Of a DNA stretch of 64,000 bases, positions 19,525-30,158 are shown one piece after another. The stretch is from Pseudomonas putida (lineage in GTDB: Bacteria > Pseudomonadota > Gammaproteobacteria > Pseudomonadales > Pseudomonadaceae), in the NCBI RefSeq assembly GCF_001636055.1, contig NZ_CP011789.1:1426001-1490000 (forward strand). The letters run 5' to 3'. The position numbers and the translations under genes are program-made. How positions within the stretch are numbered: the first letter of the stretch is position 1; each line of letters opens with the position of its first letter. The notes beneath the pieces were generated by a model, which saw only the letters and a program-made list of their open reading frames with translations, did no database searches and was not told where the DNA came from.

Positions 19525-20952
19525 TCAGTTGGTGGAGGCGGGTAGCGCCTTGAATGCCGCCAGTGCCCTATGGCGACTGCTGTCCAGATCCACGATCGGG
19601 CTGATGTAGCTATTTGTATCAAATAGTCCGGAAGATTTCACAGGCAAATGAATGTGTTTGTCATCCAGATGGGTGAGTTCTGGTAACCAATGGCGGATAA
19701 AGCGTCCTTTTGGATCGAAACGCTGCGACTGGGTCACTGGGTTGAAGATCCGGAAATAGGGGACCGAGTCGGTGCCGGTGGAGGCGCTCCACTGCCAGCC
19801 GCCGTTGTTCGCCGCCAGGTCGCCGTCGATCAGGTGTCGCATGAAATGCCGCTCGCCCTTGCGCCAGTCGATGAGCAGATTCTTGCTCAGGAACATGGCT
19901 ACCACCATGCGCAGCCTGTTGTGCATCCAACCTGTATGCAGCAACTGGCGCATGGCCGCGTCGATCAACGGAAAACCGGTGCGGCCTTGTTCCCACGCCT
20001 CCAGATCTTCGGGCGCATCACGCCAGGGCAGAGCCTCGGTAGGGGCGCGGAAGGGGCGGTGGCGCGAGACCTGTGGATAACCCACCAGGATGTGCTTGTA
20101 GAACTCGCGCCAGAGCAGCTCGTCGATCCAGGTCCGTACACCTTGGCTGCCGCTGTCGAATTCGCCACGGTTGCTCGACAGTGCGGCGTGCAGGCATTGG
20201 CGCGGCGAGATCACGCCGGCGGCAAGATAGGGCGAGAGTTGGCTGGTGCCGGGCCTGGCCGGCAGGTCACGCAGGGTCTGGTAGTCGTCGATGGTTTCGT
20301 CGACGAAGCGCGACAGCCTGCCCTGAGCCTCGTCTTCACCGGCAGGCCAGTGGTCGCGCAAGGCCTTAGCGGGCGTGTCGAAGCCTTCGATATGCCTGGG
20401 GATCGAGTCGCTGGCGATGCCCAGCGGGGCCTGTGGTTTCACGGGATGGGCAAGGGTTGGCAGGCTGCGATGCAGATGTTCCAGGCAAGCCTTGCGAAAC
20501 TGGCCGAAGACCTGGAAGTAGTTGCCCGCCTTGGTCAGGAGGGTGCCGGGATGGAAGAACAGCTGGTCCAGGTGCGTGCGGGTGGCCACGCCGGAGCGCT
20601 CCAGCAACGACTGGGTACGCTGGTCACGCTGGCTTTCGTTGACGCCGTACTCATCGTTCCAGTGCACCGTCTGCACCTTGTGCATGCGGCAAACCTCCAG
20701 CACGGTTTCGGGCACCTGTTGCCAGGTGTCGGTATGGCGGATCAGCAGCGGGATATTCAGGCGTTCGAGAGCCTGACGCAGGTCGTGCAGGTTGCGTATC
20801 CAGAAGTCGACCTTGCTCGCCGCATCGTCATGCGCGTGCCATTGCTCGGGGCTGGCGATCCACAGGGCAATGGTCGGCCCCTGTGCGGTGGCGGTGGAGA
20901 GGGCGGTATTGTCGCTTATGCGCAGGTCGCTGCGCAGCCAGATCAATTGCAT
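19525..20952 (-). CDS. phrB: Deoxyribodipyrimidine (CPD) photolyase
   Basis: Blue-light-driven repair of cyclobutane pyrimidine dimers with FAD and an antenna cofactor. 475 residues, close to E. coli PhrB. N-terminal antenna domain (QLIWLRSDLRISDNTAL) and C-terminal FAD domain with GGWQWSASTGTDSVPYFRIF and DAAMRQLLHTGWMHNRLRM, typical of class I CPD enzymes. It lies 23 bp after the LitR-type regulator gene. Confidence 0.96.
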   Translation of the reverse strand: MQLIWLRSDLRISDNTALSTATAQGPTIALWIASPEQWHAHDDAASKVDFWIRNLHDLRQALERLNIPLLIRHTDTWQQVPETVLEVCRMHKVQTVHWNDEYGVNESQRDQRTQSLLERSGVATRTHLDQLFFHPGTLLTKAGNYFQVFGQFRKACLEHLHRSLPTLAHPVKPQAPLGIASDSIPRHIEGFDTPAKALRDHWPAGEDEAQGRLSRFVDETIDDYQTLRDLPARPGTSQLSPYLAAGVISPRQCLHAALSSNRGEFDSGSQGVRTWIDELLWREFYKHILVGYPQVSRHRPFRAPTEALPWRDAPEDLEAWEQGRTGFPLIDAAMRQLLHTGWMHNRLRMVVAMFLSKNLLIDWRKGERHFMRHLIDGDLAANNGGWQWSASTGTDSVPYFRIFNPVTQSQRFDPKGRFIRHWLPELTHLDDKHIHLPVKSSGLFDTNSYISPIVDLDSSRHRALAAFKALPASTN

Positions 20953-20975
20953 CTCAGGGTCTCTGACAGTCGGGT

Positions 20976-21845
20976 TCAGCGTGATTGCTGAAGCAGGCGC
21001 AATGCCCCCTGCGGAGTCTCGAAGAGCTGCAGCGCCGGAAGTTCCAGGCTGCGCAGTCGCTCCTCGTTAATGAAGACGCTGGCGCCTCCCAGGAGTTTCG
21101 TCAGCGTTACATCCCGCAGCGGGGCCAGTGCTTGGAGGTCGATACGCGGCCCCAGGTGCAGCACCAGGGCGCGTGGGGCAAGTCGGGCGATTGCGTGCAG
21201 CAGTTGTTTGCAGCCGACCGGTTGTTCGAGCACTTCCACGGCAAAGCCGCTGCTGCTGAGCAGCCAGGCGCAGAGCCACAGTTGAGCATCGAAGGGGGCG
21301 TCGAGGGTCGTGGCCAACAGCACGGGCGGCCCCTCGAGCGAATGGTTGTCGTGGTAGACCCGCGCGCCCAGCTTGCTGCGCAGCCAAGTGTGGAAGAAGG
21401 CCTGCTCGAGGCTGGCGTCGAAGTGCTTGCGCCAGCGTTGCTCCAGGCGCTCGAGCAGCGGCAGCAGCAATTGCTCGCACAGGGTCGAGGCGGGATAGAG
21501 CGCCATGGCCTGGTTGAGTTGCTGGTCCAGCGAGCGCTGGGCTAGGTCGGCAATGGCCTCGATCAGTTGCTGGCAGCGAGCTTGCCAGTCACCCTCCAGC
21601 CTTGGCGAGGTTTCGTCGCGGTTTTCGAGCAGATCACGCACCTGGCTCACCGAGGCGCCGCGCTCCAACCACTGCAGGATGGCCTGCACTCTCTCGATAT
21701 GCAGTGTGCTGTAAAGGCGATGGCCTTTGGGCGTGCGCTCCGGCACCAGCAGGCCGTAGCGCCGTTCCCAGGCTCGCAGGGTGACAGGGTTGACGCCGGT
21801 GCGTCGGGCCAGTTCGCCGATCGGCAAGCTGTCTTCAGAGTGCAT
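20976..21845 (-). CDS. MerR-family light-response regulator, class II LitR type
   Basis: 289 residues. The N-terminal MerR helix-turn-helix is clear (LPIGELARRTGVNPVTLRAW, then ERRYGLLVPERTPKGHRLYS). The C-terminal half has the outline of a cobalamin-binding CarH/LitR domain, but the B12-ligating residues are replaced (LDAPFDAQLW where DxHxxG is expected, and no EH pair in the helical cap). That matches class II LitR proteins such as P. putida PplR1, which work without B12. It overlaps the ybgA-like stop by 11 bp and precedes phr; three LitR-type boxes lie upstream. Photosensor partner (a LOV protein in P. putida) is not in this window. Confidence 0.85.
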   Translation of the reverse strand: MHSEDSLPIGELARRTGVNPVTLRAWERRYGLLVPERTPKGHRLYSTLHIERVQAILQWLERGASVSQVRDLLENRDETSPRLEGDWQARCQQLIEAIADLAQRSLDQQLNQAMALYPASTLCEQLLLPLLERLEQRWRKHFDASLEQAFFHTWLRSKLGARVYHDNHSLEGPPVLLATTLDAPFDAQLWLCAWLLSSSGFAVEVLEQPVGCKQLLHAIARLAPRALVLHLGPRIDLQALAPLRDVTLTKLLGGASVFINEERLRSLELPALQLFETPQGALRLLQQSR

Positions 21846-22800
21846 TGCGCAGGCCCAGGTTTTCCGGGTGCGGTTGCAGGTAGGCCTGCTGCATCAAATA
21901 AGGGTCGGGATGAATGCGCAGGTGGTGCTTGAGCAAGGTCAGCGGGACCACCAGCGGCACGCAACCCTGTTGGTACTGGTTGATCAGGCGCTGCAGTTCG
22001 GCTTTGTCGCTGCTGTCCAGGGCATCGCGCAGATAGCCGCACAGGTGCTGCAGAACGTTGCTGTGGGTGCCGCGGCTGGCGCAGCGACGCAGAGCCTGCA
22101 TCAGCTGGCTGAAGTAGCGCGGGCCGATCTGCAGCGGGTCGTCGTCGCGGCTCATGCTGCCCAGCAGGCGCCCGAGTTCGCGATAGGCCTGCGGGTTGTG
22201 GGCCATCAGCAGGTATTTATAGCGTGAGTGGAAACGAATCAGGGCTCCGCGGCTCAAGCCTTGTGTCAGCAGGTGCTGCCAGTCGGCATAGGCGTAGACG
22301 CGGCTGATGAAGTTTTCGCGCAGCACCGGGTCGTGCAGGCGGCCTTCCTCTTCCACCGGCAGGTCCGGGCGGCGCTCGCAGAACGCCTGGGCATAGGCGC
22401 CGCGCCCGCCCAGCACGGAGGGACGGCCATTGTCCTGATAGACCTTGACCCGCTCCAGCCCGCAGGAGGGCGACTTCTGCATGAACACATAGCCGCAGAT
22501 ATCGTCGAGCGCTTCTGCCATTTGCTGGCCATAGGCACGCAGGGGTGGTGCGAGATCGGTACCGGGATCGCGCGGGTTGATCACTTCCGGGGCCTGTGGA
22601 TCGCCGACCAGGCGAATGGCGTCGCGAGGAATGCCCAGGCCGATGGCAACTTCCGGACACAGCGGCAGCCAGTCGAAATGCTCATCGAGGGACTGGCACA
22701 GGTCCGAGGCTTTGTGTCCGCCGTTGTAGCGCACGTCCTGCCCGGCCAGGCAGGCGCTGATGGCGATGCGGGGTTTGCCTGTCGAGTGGGGAAAGTTCAT
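21835..22800 (-). CDS. YbgA-like DUF523/DUF1722 protein
   Basis: 321 residues in two parts: an N-terminal DUF523 domain with conserved cysteines (ISACLAGQDVRYNGGHK, KSPSCGLERVKVY) and a C-terminal DUF1722/YbgA domain. The ATG at 22800 (MNFPHSTGKPRIA) was chosen; an earlier in-frame start would run into the LitR box. First gene of the minus-strand run ybgA-litR-phr-SDR. YbgA neighbours photolyase in many bacteria; its biochemical role is not established. Confidence 0.87.
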   Translation of the reverse strand: MNFPHSTGKPRIAISACLAGQDVRYNGGHKASDLCQSLDEHFDWLPLCPEVAIGLGIPRDAIRLVGDPQAPEVINPRDPGTDLAPPLRAYGQQMAEALDDICGYVFMQKSPSCGLERVKVYQDNGRPSVLGGRGAYAQAFCERRPDLPVEEEGRLHDPVLRENFISRVYAYADWQHLLTQGLSRGALIRFHSRYKYLLMAHNPQAYRELGRLLGSMSRDDDPLQIGPRYFSQLMQALRRCASRGTHSNVLQHLCGYLRDALDSSDKAELQRLINQYQQGCVPLVVPLTLLKHHLRIHPDPYLMQQAYLQPHPENLGLRNAL

Positions 22801-22817
22801 CGTGGCCTCCGTAGACC

Positions 22818-22841
22818 TGTACAAGGCAGAAATTTTGTACA
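22818..22841. promoter_or_regulatory. LitR-type operator box A
   Basis: TGTACA-N12-TGTACA, a perfect match to the LitR/PplR consensus T(G/A)TACA-N12-TGTA(C/T)A as I recall it. It lies 18 bp upstream of the ybgA-like start and so controls the operon encoding the regulator and photolyase. The flank and spacer resemble box C closely (shared CAGAA and TTTTGTA, and GGAATA on the minus strand). Confidence 0.8.
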
Positions 22842-22867
22842 GGTCTATTCCAGCACATCGAAAAACT

Positions 22868-22891
22868 TATGCAAGACAAATTTCTTGTACA
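22868..22891. promoter_or_regulatory. LitR-type operator box B (one mismatch)
   Basis: TATGCA-N12-TGTACA, one base off the same consensus, 50 bp from box A and just past the stop codon of the FAD gene. It may strengthen binding at the ybgA-litR-phr promoter. Confidence 0.55.
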
Positions 22892-22894
22892 ACT

Positions 22895-23920
<1,026 letters not shown>

Positions 23921-23931
23921 TCAGACAAACC

Positions 23932-23955
23932 TGTACAATACAGAAGTTTTGTATA
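23932..23955. promoter_or_regulatory. LitR-type operator box C
   Basis: TGTACA-N12-TGTATA, within the degenerate LitR consensus, 50 bp upstream of the FAD gene start (minus strand) and 113 bp upstream of the divergent epimerase gene. Spacer and flanks align with box A over about 35 bp, arguing for a shared promoter architecture. Confidence 0.75.
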
Positions 23956-24068
23956 AGGTTATTCCGCTCGATAGGACAGGTTGGCCTATGTTTATCCGAG
24001 AGCTATCGGTTTAAAAAGTGCCTTGATCTTAAAAATAGACCATGGCCGCAGCTTGTGAGGACACAGCC

Positions 24069-24974
24069 ATGCATATATTGCTGACAGGCGGTACTGGGTT
24101 GATCGGCCGACACTTGTGCCAGCTCTGGCTCAGCCAGGGTCATCGCCTGACGGTGTGGAGCCGCGAGCCTGGCCAGGTGCCCAAGCGTTGCGGCAGCGGC
24201 GTGCGCGGCATCGCTCGGCTGGAGGAGCTGGAGCCGGACGATCCGCTGGACACGGTGGTCAACCTGGCCGGCGCGCCCATCGCCGATCGCCCATGGACGG
24301 CGGCACGCAGGCAACTGTTGTGGGCCAGTCGTGTCACCCTCACCGAGCAGTTGCTGAGCTGGCTGGAGCGCCGCGAGCAGCGTCCGGGGCTGCTGATCTC
24401 CGGCTCGGCTGTGGGCTGGTATGGCGATGGTGGCGAGCGTGAGTTGACCGAGGCCTCGCAGCCGGTGAAAGAAGATTTCGCCAGCCAGCTGTGCATCGCC
24501 TGGGAAGAGACCGCACAACGTGCGCAAACCCTCGGCATGCGCGTGGTGCTGGTGCGTACCGGGTTGGTACTGGCCAGCGATGGAGGCTTTCTTTCACGCC
24601 TGCGCCTGCCATTCAAGCTGGGTCTTGGTGGGCCGATCGGCAACGGTCGACAATGGATGCCGTGGGTCCATATAGAAGACCAGATCGGCCTGATTGATTT
24701 TCTCTTGCAGCACAACGACGCCAGCGGTCCCTATAATGCCTGCGCGCCGGAGCCGGTGCGCAACCGCGAGTTCGCCAGGCGTCTGGGGCGGGCACTGCAT
24801 CGCCCGGCGTTGCTGCCGCTGCCGGCGCTGGTGCTCAAGGCCGGCCTGGGCGAGTTGTCGACCCTGCTGCTGGGTGGCCAGCGTGCGCGCCCGGTGCGCC
24901 TGCTGGCCGAAGGTTTCACGTTCCGCTTCAACGATCTGCAATCGGCGTTGGACGACCTGTCCGACCGCCTCTGA
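24069..24974 (+). CDS. TIGR01777-type NAD-dependent epimerase (YfcH-like)
   Basis: 301 residues of the extended-SDR/nucleotide-sugar epimerase family. N-terminal [19 protein letters not shown], and the TIGR01777 signature region around [18 protein letters not shown] and PWVHIEDQ, plus a C-terminal DUF1731-like part. Start 24069 follows TGAGG at 24056-24060. 13 bp upstream of hemH and divergent from the LitR-box-controlled FAD gene. Substrate unknown. Confidence 0.86.
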   Translation: MHILLTGGTGLIGRHLCQLWLSQGHRLTVWSREPGQVPKRCGSGVRGIARLEELEPDDPLDTVVNLAGAPIADRPWTAARRQLLWASRVTLTEQLLSWLERREQRPGLLISGSAVGWYGDGGERELTEASQPVKEDFASQLCIAWEETAQRAQTLGMRVVLVRTGLVLASDGGFLSRLRLPFKLGLGGPIGNGRQWMPWVHIEDQIGLIDFLLQHNDASGPYNACAPEPVRNREFARRLGRALHRPALLPLPALVLKAGLGELSTLLLGGQRARPVRLLAEGFTFRFNDLQSALDDLSDRL

Positions 24975-24987
24975 CATAGGACGCTGC

Positions 24988-26001
24988 ATGACCGATCATG
25001 CCCTGCTGCTGGTCAACCTGGGTTCACCGGCATCCACCTCGGTCGCCGATGTGCGCCGCTACCTCAACCAGTTCCTCATGGACCCGTATGTGATCGACCT
25101 GCCTTGGCCGGTGCGGCGCTTGCTGGTGTCGCTGATCCTGATCAAGCGCCCGGAGCAGTCCGCCCACGCCTATGCGTCGATCTGGTGGGACGAGGGTTCG
25201 CCACTGGTGGTGCTGACCCGCCGCCTGCAGGCGGCCATCACCCCGCATTGGCCGCATGGTCCGGTGGAAATCGCCATGCGCTATGGTCAACCGGCGCTGC
25301 CAGAGGTGCTGGAGCGTCTTGCTGCGCAGGGTGTGCGCAAGGTGACCCTGGCGCCGTTGTACCCGCAGTTCGCCGACAGCACCGTGACCACGGTGGTGGA
25401 GTTGGCTCGCCAGACCGTCGCCGACCGCCAACTGCCGTTCGACATGCGGGTGCTGCAGCCTTTCTACGACGAGCCCGAGTACATCGATGCCCTGGTCACC
25501 AGCGCGCGCCCATACCTGGAGCAGGAATACGATCACATCCTGTTGAGCTTCCACGGCCTGCCCGAGCGCCATCTGAAGAAGCTTGACCCGACCGGCTCCC
25601 ATTGCTTCCAGAGTGCGAACTGCTGCGAAAAGGCCTGTGCCCAGGTGCGCAAGGTCTGCTATCGCTCGCAGTGTCTGGCCAGCGCTGCTGCGTTCGCCAG
25701 GGCGGCAGGAATTCCTGATGGCAAGTGGTCAGCCTCGTTCCAGTCGCGGCTGGGGCGGGCCAAGTGGATCGAGCCCTACACCGAAACGCGGCTTGATGAA
25801 CTGGCCAAGGCGGGGGTGAAGAAACTGCTGGTGATGTGCCCGGCCTTCGTTGCCGATTGCATCGAGACGCTGGAGGAGATCGGCGATCGTGGCAAGGAGC
25901 AGTTCATCGAAGCGGGGGGCGAGGAACTGGTGCTGGTGCCGTGCCTGAACGATCACCCGCAGTGGGCGCAGGTATTGGCAGGGATGTGCGAGAGGGCTTG
26001 A
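24988..26001 (+). CDS. hemH: Ferrochelatase
   Basis: Inserts Fe2+ into protoporphyrin IX, the last step of haem synthesis. 337 residues from the ATG at 24988. The catalytic His is in [12 protein letters not shown], and the C-terminal [21 protein letters not shown] is typical. It shares a short intergenic gap with the epimerase gene; adjacency to a light-response cluster fits the phototoxicity of protoporphyrin, an inference. Confidence 0.96.
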   Translation: MTDHALLLVNLGSPASTSVADVRRYLNQFLMDPYVIDLPWPVRRLLVSLILIKRPEQSAHAYASIWWDEGSPLVVLTRRLQAAITPHWPHGPVEIAMRYGQPALPEVLERLAAQGVRKVTLAPLYPQFADSTVTTVVELARQTVADRQLPFDMRVLQPFYDEPEYIDALVTSARPYLEQEYDHILLSFHGLPERHLKKLDPTGSHCFQSANCCEKACAQVRKVCYRSQCLASAAAFARAAGIPDGKWSASFQSRLGRAKWIEPYTETRLDELAKAGVKKLLVMCPAFVADCIETLEEIGDRGKEQFIEAGGEELVLVPCLNDHPQWAQVLAGMCERA

Positions 26002-26010
26002 TTGGGTGAT

Positions 26011-26042
26011 GGCCTCTTCGCGGGTAAACCCGCGAAGAGGCC
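26011..26042. repeat. REP-type palindrome
   Basis: Perfect 14-bp arms GGCCTCTTCGCGGG and CCCGCGAAGAGGCC around TAAA, between the converging hemH and uraA genes. It matches the P. putida REP core (CTCTTCGCGGG) and may also stabilise or terminate transcripts. Confidence 0.85.
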
Positions 26043-26061
26043 GATTCGTTTCAACGCCTGG

Positions 26062-27336
26062 TCAAGGCAACTGGTCATCCAGCTTCTTGTTCTTCCAACC
26101 GTCGTTGCCCGGCAGGATCAGGTTCAGGGCGATGGCGACCACGGCGCACAGGGCGATGCCCTTCAGGCCCCAATCGTCCGGGCCGTCGCCGCTGCCGATC
26201 AGCACACCACCGATACCGAACACCAGGGTCACCGAAACGATCACCAGGTTGCGCGCCTCGGAGAGGTCGATCTTGTGGCGGATCATGGTGTTCATGCCCA
26301 CTGCCGCGATCGAGCCGAACAGCAGACAGAGGATGCCGCCCATCACCGGCACCGGAATGCTCTGCAGCAGCGCGCCGAACTTGCCGATGAACGCCAGGGT
26401 GATCGCGAACACTGCAGCCCAGGTCATGATCTTCGGGTTGTAGTTCTTGGTCAGCATCACCGCACCCGTCACTTCGGCGTAGGTGGTGTTGGGCGGGCCG
26501 CCGAACAGGCCGGCAGCCGTGGTGGCCAGGCCATCACCGAACAGGGTGCGGTGCAGGCCTGGCTTTTTCAGGTAGTCGCGACCGGTCACGCTGCCGACCG
26601 CGATTACCCCGCCGATATGCTCGATCGCCGGCGCCAGGGCCACCGGAACGATGAACAGGATCGCCTGCCAGTTGAACTCTGGCGCCGTGAAGTTGGGCAG
26701 TTCCAGCCAGGGGGCAGCGGCGATTTTCGCGGTGTCGACCACGCCGAAGGCGAACGACAGGGCAAAGCCCACCAGCACGCCTGCAATGATCGGTACCAGG
26801 CGGAAGATGCCCTTGCCGAACACGGCGACGATCAAGGTGGTCAGCAACGCTGGCATGGAGATCAGCATGGCGGTCTTGTAGGGCATCAGCGCGGCGCCGT
26901 CGCCACCCTTGCCCATGGCCATGTTGGCGGCGATCGGCGCCATGGCCAGGCCGATGGAGATGATCACCGGGCCAATGACCACCGGAGGCAGCATGCGGTC
27001 GATGAACCCCGTGCCCTTGATCTTCACCATCAAGCCCATGAAGGTGTAGACGAAGCCGGCAGCCATCACGCCGCCCATGGTCGCGGCCAGGCCGAACTGG
27101 CCCTTGGCGAGGATGATCGGGGTGATGAAGGCAAAGCTCGATGCCAGGAACACAGGCACCTGACGGCCCGTGACCAGCTGGAACAGCAAGGTGCCGATAC
27201 CGGCGGTGAACAGTGCCACGTTAGGGTCCAGGCCCGTGATCAGCGGCATGAGCACCAGCGCGCCGAATGCCACGAAGAGCATCTGCGCGCCCGAGACGAC
27301 CTGGCGCCACAGCGGGTCGTTGAAGCCGTCCTGCAT
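26062..27336 (-). CDS. uraA: Uracil/xanthine permease-type transporter (uracil permease)
   Basis: 424 residues of the NCS2 family with about 14 hydrophobic segments. The family helix [22 protein letters not shown] and the NAT signature region near [19 protein letters not shown] are present. Its start is 2 bp after the upp stop, so upp-uraA is a uracil uptake and salvage operon. Confidence 0.94.
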   Translation of the reverse strand: MQDGFNDPLWRQVVSGAQMLFVAFGALVLMPLITGLDPNVALFTAGIGTLLFQLVTGRQVPVFLASSFAFITPIILAKGQFGLAATMGGVMAAGFVYTFMGLMVKIKGTGFIDRMLPPVVIGPVIISIGLAMAPIAANMAMGKGGDGAALMPYKTAMLISMPALLTTLIVAVFGKGIFRLVPIIAGVLVGFALSFAFGVVDTAKIAAAPWLELPNFTAPEFNWQAILFIVPVALAPAIEHIGGVIAVGSVTGRDYLKKPGLHRTLFGDGLATTAAGLFGGPPNTTYAEVTGAVMLTKNYNPKIMTWAAVFAITLAFIGKFGALLQSIPVPVMGGILCLLFGSIAAVGMNTMIRHKIDLSEARNLVIVSVTLVFGIGGVLIGSGDGPDDWGLKGIALCAVVAIALNLILPGNDGWKNKKLDDQLP

Positions 27337-27338
27337 GG

Positions 27339-27977
27339 TCAGGCGTCCTTCTGCTTGGTGCCGAAGATCTTGTCACCGGCATCGCCGAGGCCCGGAACGA
27401 TGTAACCGTGCTCGTTCAGGCGCTGATCGATGGACGCGGTGTAGATCTGTACGTCCGGATGGGCTTTCTCGACCACCTCGATACCTTCGGGCGCCGCGAC
27501 CAGGACCATGGCGCGGATTTCCCGGCAACCGGCCTTCTTCAGCAGGTCGATGGTGGCGACCATCGAGGCGCCAGTGGCGAGCATCGGGTCGATGATCAGT
27601 GCCAGGCGCTGGTTGATGTCCGGCGCGAGTTTTTCCAGGTACGTGTGCGCCTCGAGGGTTTCCTCGTTGCGCGCCACGCCCACGGCGCTGACCTTGGCGC
27701 CCGGGACCAGGCTGAGCACGCCATCGAGCATACCGATGCCGGCCCGCAGGATCGGCACTACGGTGATCTTCTTGCCGGCGATCTTCTCGACCTGGACCTT
27801 GCCGCACCAGCCGTCGATCTCGTAGGTTTCCAGCGGCAGGTCCTGGGTGGCTTCGTAGGTCAGGAGTGCACCGACTTCCTGGGCGAGTTCGCGAAAGTTC
27901 TTGGTGCTGATATCGGCGCGGCGCATCAGGCCGAGCTTGTGGCGGATCAGCGGATGGCGGATCTCACGAATGGGCAT
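27339..27977 (-). CDS. upp: Uracil phosphoribosyltransferase
   Basis: Converts uracil and PRPP to UMP. 212 residues from the ATG at 27975-27977 ([19 protein letters not shown]). The PRPP loop [12 protein letters not shown] and the uracil-binding C-terminus [16 protein letters not shown] are intact. The start has no purine-rich ribosome site upstream (the region is C/T-rich), yet conservation fixes it there. In an operon with uraA and divergent from hpt. Confidence 0.96.
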   Translation of the reverse strand: MPIREIRHPLIRHKLGLMRRADISTKNFRELAQEVGALLTYEATQDLPLETYEIDGWCGKVQVEKIAGKKITVVPILRAGIGMLDGVLSLVPGAKVSAVGVARNEETLEAHTYLEKLAPDINQRLALIIDPMLATGASMVATIDLLKKAGCREIRAMVLVAAPEGIEVVEKAHPDVQIYTASIDQRLNEHGYIVPGLGDAGDKIFGTKQKDA

Positions 27978-28142
27978 AGGGGGAGGGCTCCGGGAGGCGG
28001 GCAAAAAAACCGCGCTAGGTTAATCTATTCAGTCCTTGCTGTCGTGCAGTCATTGAGCACGTTAGTCCATAAATGCTTGATCTGGGACGAGCGGATGCGT
28101 ACCTTTGCCCGCTTTTCCAAAATGCACCTCCTGGAGAGCGCC

Positions 28143-28700
28143 ATGTCCGCCGATCTCGAGCATATTCGCCAAGTGATGAACGAGGCAGATTGCCTGTACA
28201 ACGAAGCCCAGGTCGAAGCGGCCATCGCCCAGGTCGGCGAGCAGATCTGCAAAGACCTGCACGACAAGAACCCGGTGGTCTTCTGCGTGATGAACGGCGG
28301 CCTGATATTCGCCGGCAAACTGCTGACCCACCTGCAGTTCCCGCTGGAGGCCTCGTACCTGCACGCGACGCGTTACCGCAACCAGACCAGCGGCGGTGAG
28401 CTGTTCTGGAAGGCCAAGCCGGAAATCTCCTTCATCGACCGTGACGTGCTGATCGTCGATGACATCCTCGACGAAGGCCACACCCTCAGCGCCATCATCG
28501 ACTTCTGCAAGCATGCCGGCGCGCGCTCGGTGTACACCGCGGTGCTGATCGACAAGGACCACGACCGCAAGGCCAGCCCGGGCTTGAAGGCTGACTACGT
28601 GGGCCTGCCGTGCGTCGATCGCTATATCTTCGGTTATGGCATGGACTACAAGGGTTACTGGCGCAACGCCAATGGCATCTTCGCCGTAAAAGGAATGTGA
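28143..28700 (+). CDS. hpt: Hypoxanthine-guanine phosphoribosyltransferase
   Basis: Purine salvage enzyme, 185 residues from the ATG at 28143 (MSADLEHIRQVMNEADCLY). The PRPP-binding LIVDDILDEGHTL near residues 107-119 and FCVMNGGLIFAGKLL are characteristic. Open frame continues far upstream but covers upp antisense; CTCCTGGAG just before 28143 supports the start. Next gene begins 2 bp after its stop. Confidence 0.95.
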   Translation: MSADLEHIRQVMNEADCLYNEAQVEAAIAQVGEQICKDLHDKNPVVFCVMNGGLIFAGKLLTHLQFPLEASYLHATRYRNQTSGGELFWKAKPEISFIDRDVLIVDDILDEGHTLSAIIDFCKHAGARSVYTAVLIDKDHDRKASPGLKADYVGLPCVDRYIFGYGMDYKGYWRNANGIFAVKGM

Positions 28701-28702
28701 TC

Positions 28703-29176
28703 ATGCGCAAGCCGGCTTTCATGGATCAGGCCTTGTTCGGGGCGTTGGCTGAAAAGGCCGCTGCCAGTCCGCGCGGTCGCCAGCACCACAACTTTCACGA
28801 GATGGAAGAGCCTTGCCACCGCATGGCAGTCGGTTTGCAGACCAGTACCTACATTCCGCCGCACCGTCATCTGAAGGATGACAAGGCCGAGGCGCTGGTG
28901 GTGCTCAAGGGGCGTCTGGGGCTGCTGATCTTCGACGAGCAGGGCGCGGTGTGCGACAAGCGCGTGCTCGAAGCCGGCGGCGATTGCCTGGGGGTCGACC
29001 TGGCGCCTGGCACCTATCACGGGTTGGTGGTGCTCGAAGATGACAGCATCCTGTTCGAATGCAAGTCCGGCCCCTACCGCCCGGTAGGCGAGGGCGAGCA
29101 TGCCTACTGGGCACCGCGCGAGGGCGAGGACGGTGTGGCACAGTACCAGGCCTGGATGCGCGCGCAGTTCGATTGA
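28703..29176 (+). CDS. WbuC-like cupin-fold metalloprotein
   Basis: 157 residues with a single cupin barrel. The metal-binding signature PPHRHLKDDKAEALVVLKG (His, His, Glu) and a later His in PGTYHGLVVLED are visible. The family is annotated WbuC-like cupins; no enzymatic role is assigned. The start codon is 2 bp after hpt, so the two are co-transcribed. Confidence 0.82.
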   Translation: MRKPAFMDQALFGALAEKAAASPRGRQHHNFHEMEEPCHRMAVGLQTSTYIPPHRHLKDDKAEALVVLKGRLGLLIFDEQGAVCDKRVLEAGGDCLGVDLAPGTYHGLVVLEDDSILFECKSGPYRPVGEGEHAYWAPREGEDGVAQYQAWMRAQFD

Positions 29177-29241
29177 GCGTACGCTGCCAGTAGCGATCGA
29201 TCAGGCGTGCTAGAGTGCTCTCCTATGCCAAGGAGCCCTTC

Positions 29242-29712
29242 ATGCGCGCGATCTTTCCCCTTCTGCTGGCGCTGAGCCTGCCGCTGTCGGCAGCGCCTTT
29301 GCACAGCCAGTTTCTCCCGCCTGATGACCTCTCGCTGCGCCAGGAAGAACCCGAGTCGCAACAACTGCTGCAGGTCACCGATTACGCGGTGGTGGTCGGT
29401 GCCCAGCGTCAGTCCAGCCAGCAGCCGATCCCCATCACCTCGTCCCTGACCTTGCGCCTGAAGGGCAAGCCCATGAGCAAGGGGGCAACTATCGGGCAGG
29501 TGCTGGTCACCTTCGACGGCGAGGGCGGCAAGAGCCTCAAGCGGCCGACCTACGATGACAAGACCCGCACCCTGACGCTGAATTATCCACAGGCCGATTA
29601 CCGGGTGATCATGGACCTGCTGCGCAACGAGACGCTGTACGTGCAGTTCCTCAGTTATGCCAACGGCCATGTCTGGGCCGACCTGCACACTGGAACCGTA
29701 CGTACGCGTTGA
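29242..29712 (+). CDS. Conserved hypothetical secreted/periplasmic protein
   Basis: 156 residues with a signal peptide (hydrophobic FPLLLALSLPLSA, cut about residue 18), then a beta-rich soluble domain of unknown family. AAGGAG at 29230-29235 fits the ATG at 29242. No catalytic motif or membrane anchor is apparent. Lies 65 bp after the cupin gene on the same strand. Confidence 0.7.
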   Translation: MRAIFPLLLALSLPLSAAPLHSQFLPPDDLSLRQEEPESQQLLQVTDYAVVVGAQRQSSQQPIPITSSLTLRLKGKPMSKGATIGQVLVTFDGEGGKSLKRPTYDDKTRTLTLNYPQADYRVIMDLLRNETLYVQFLSYANGHVWADLHTGTVRTR

Positions 29713-29781
29713 GGCGCATGGGCAGCCAGCGGTACACTGCCCGCCTTTGAAATGCCCGTGATGGCCCAGTTGGAGTCGGCA

Positions 29782-30072
29782 ATGCGTAAAGACAAGAAGC
29801 AGGTTATCGGTGACGAGATCAGCGACGACTACATCAAGACGTTCCTTCAGTTCGAGCCGGCAGATGGCCTGACCTCGCCGTCGCACCACAAGCTGATCAA
29901 GGCCTACCGTGGCCTGCGCATCGATGACTTCGAGCGTTTCGTCGGCTTCTTCGTTGAAGCTGGATACGATGTCGATGGCAAGGACGAGCACGGCAAGACC
30001 TTCGCCGAGGTGATCGCCGACCAGCGCAACGCGCCCGAGTACATCGAGATCATCGCTAACGCCCGCGGCTGA
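29782..30072 (+). CDS. PA4642-family small conserved protein
   Basis: 96 residues, charged and soluble (MRKDKKQVIGDEISDDYIKTF...). Matches the pseudomonad PA4642 family as I recall it. I chose ATG 29782 over in-frame ATGs at 29752 and 29761 because TTGGAG lies 6 bases upstream and homologues begin MRKDKKQ. Possible ankyrin-like helix pair in VEAGYDVDGKDEHGKTFAEVI. Function unknown. Confidence 0.75.
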   Translation: MRKDKKQVIGDEISDDYIKTFLQFEPADGLTSPSHHKLIKAYRGLRIDDFERFVGFFVEAGYDVDGKDEHGKTFAEVIADQRNAPEYIEIIANARG

Positions 30073-30118
30073 TCCTCGAGCCGGTTCTGCCCTTTTTGCG
30101 GGTAGGGATTCCAGGCAC

Positions 30119-30145
30119 AAAAAAACGCCCCTCGGGGCGTTTTTT
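30119..30145. terminator. Bidirectional rho-independent terminator
   Basis: A-run, ACGCCCC-TC-GGGGCGT, then a T-run: a hairpin usable in both directions, between the PA4642-like gene and the converging mqo gene. Confidence 0.88.
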
Positions 30146-30158
30146 CGTTTCAGCCATT

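Noticed and set aside
26002..27405. A 467-codon plus-strand frame opposite uraA
   Set aside because: His/Gln/Asp-rich translation without a family; uraA is clear.
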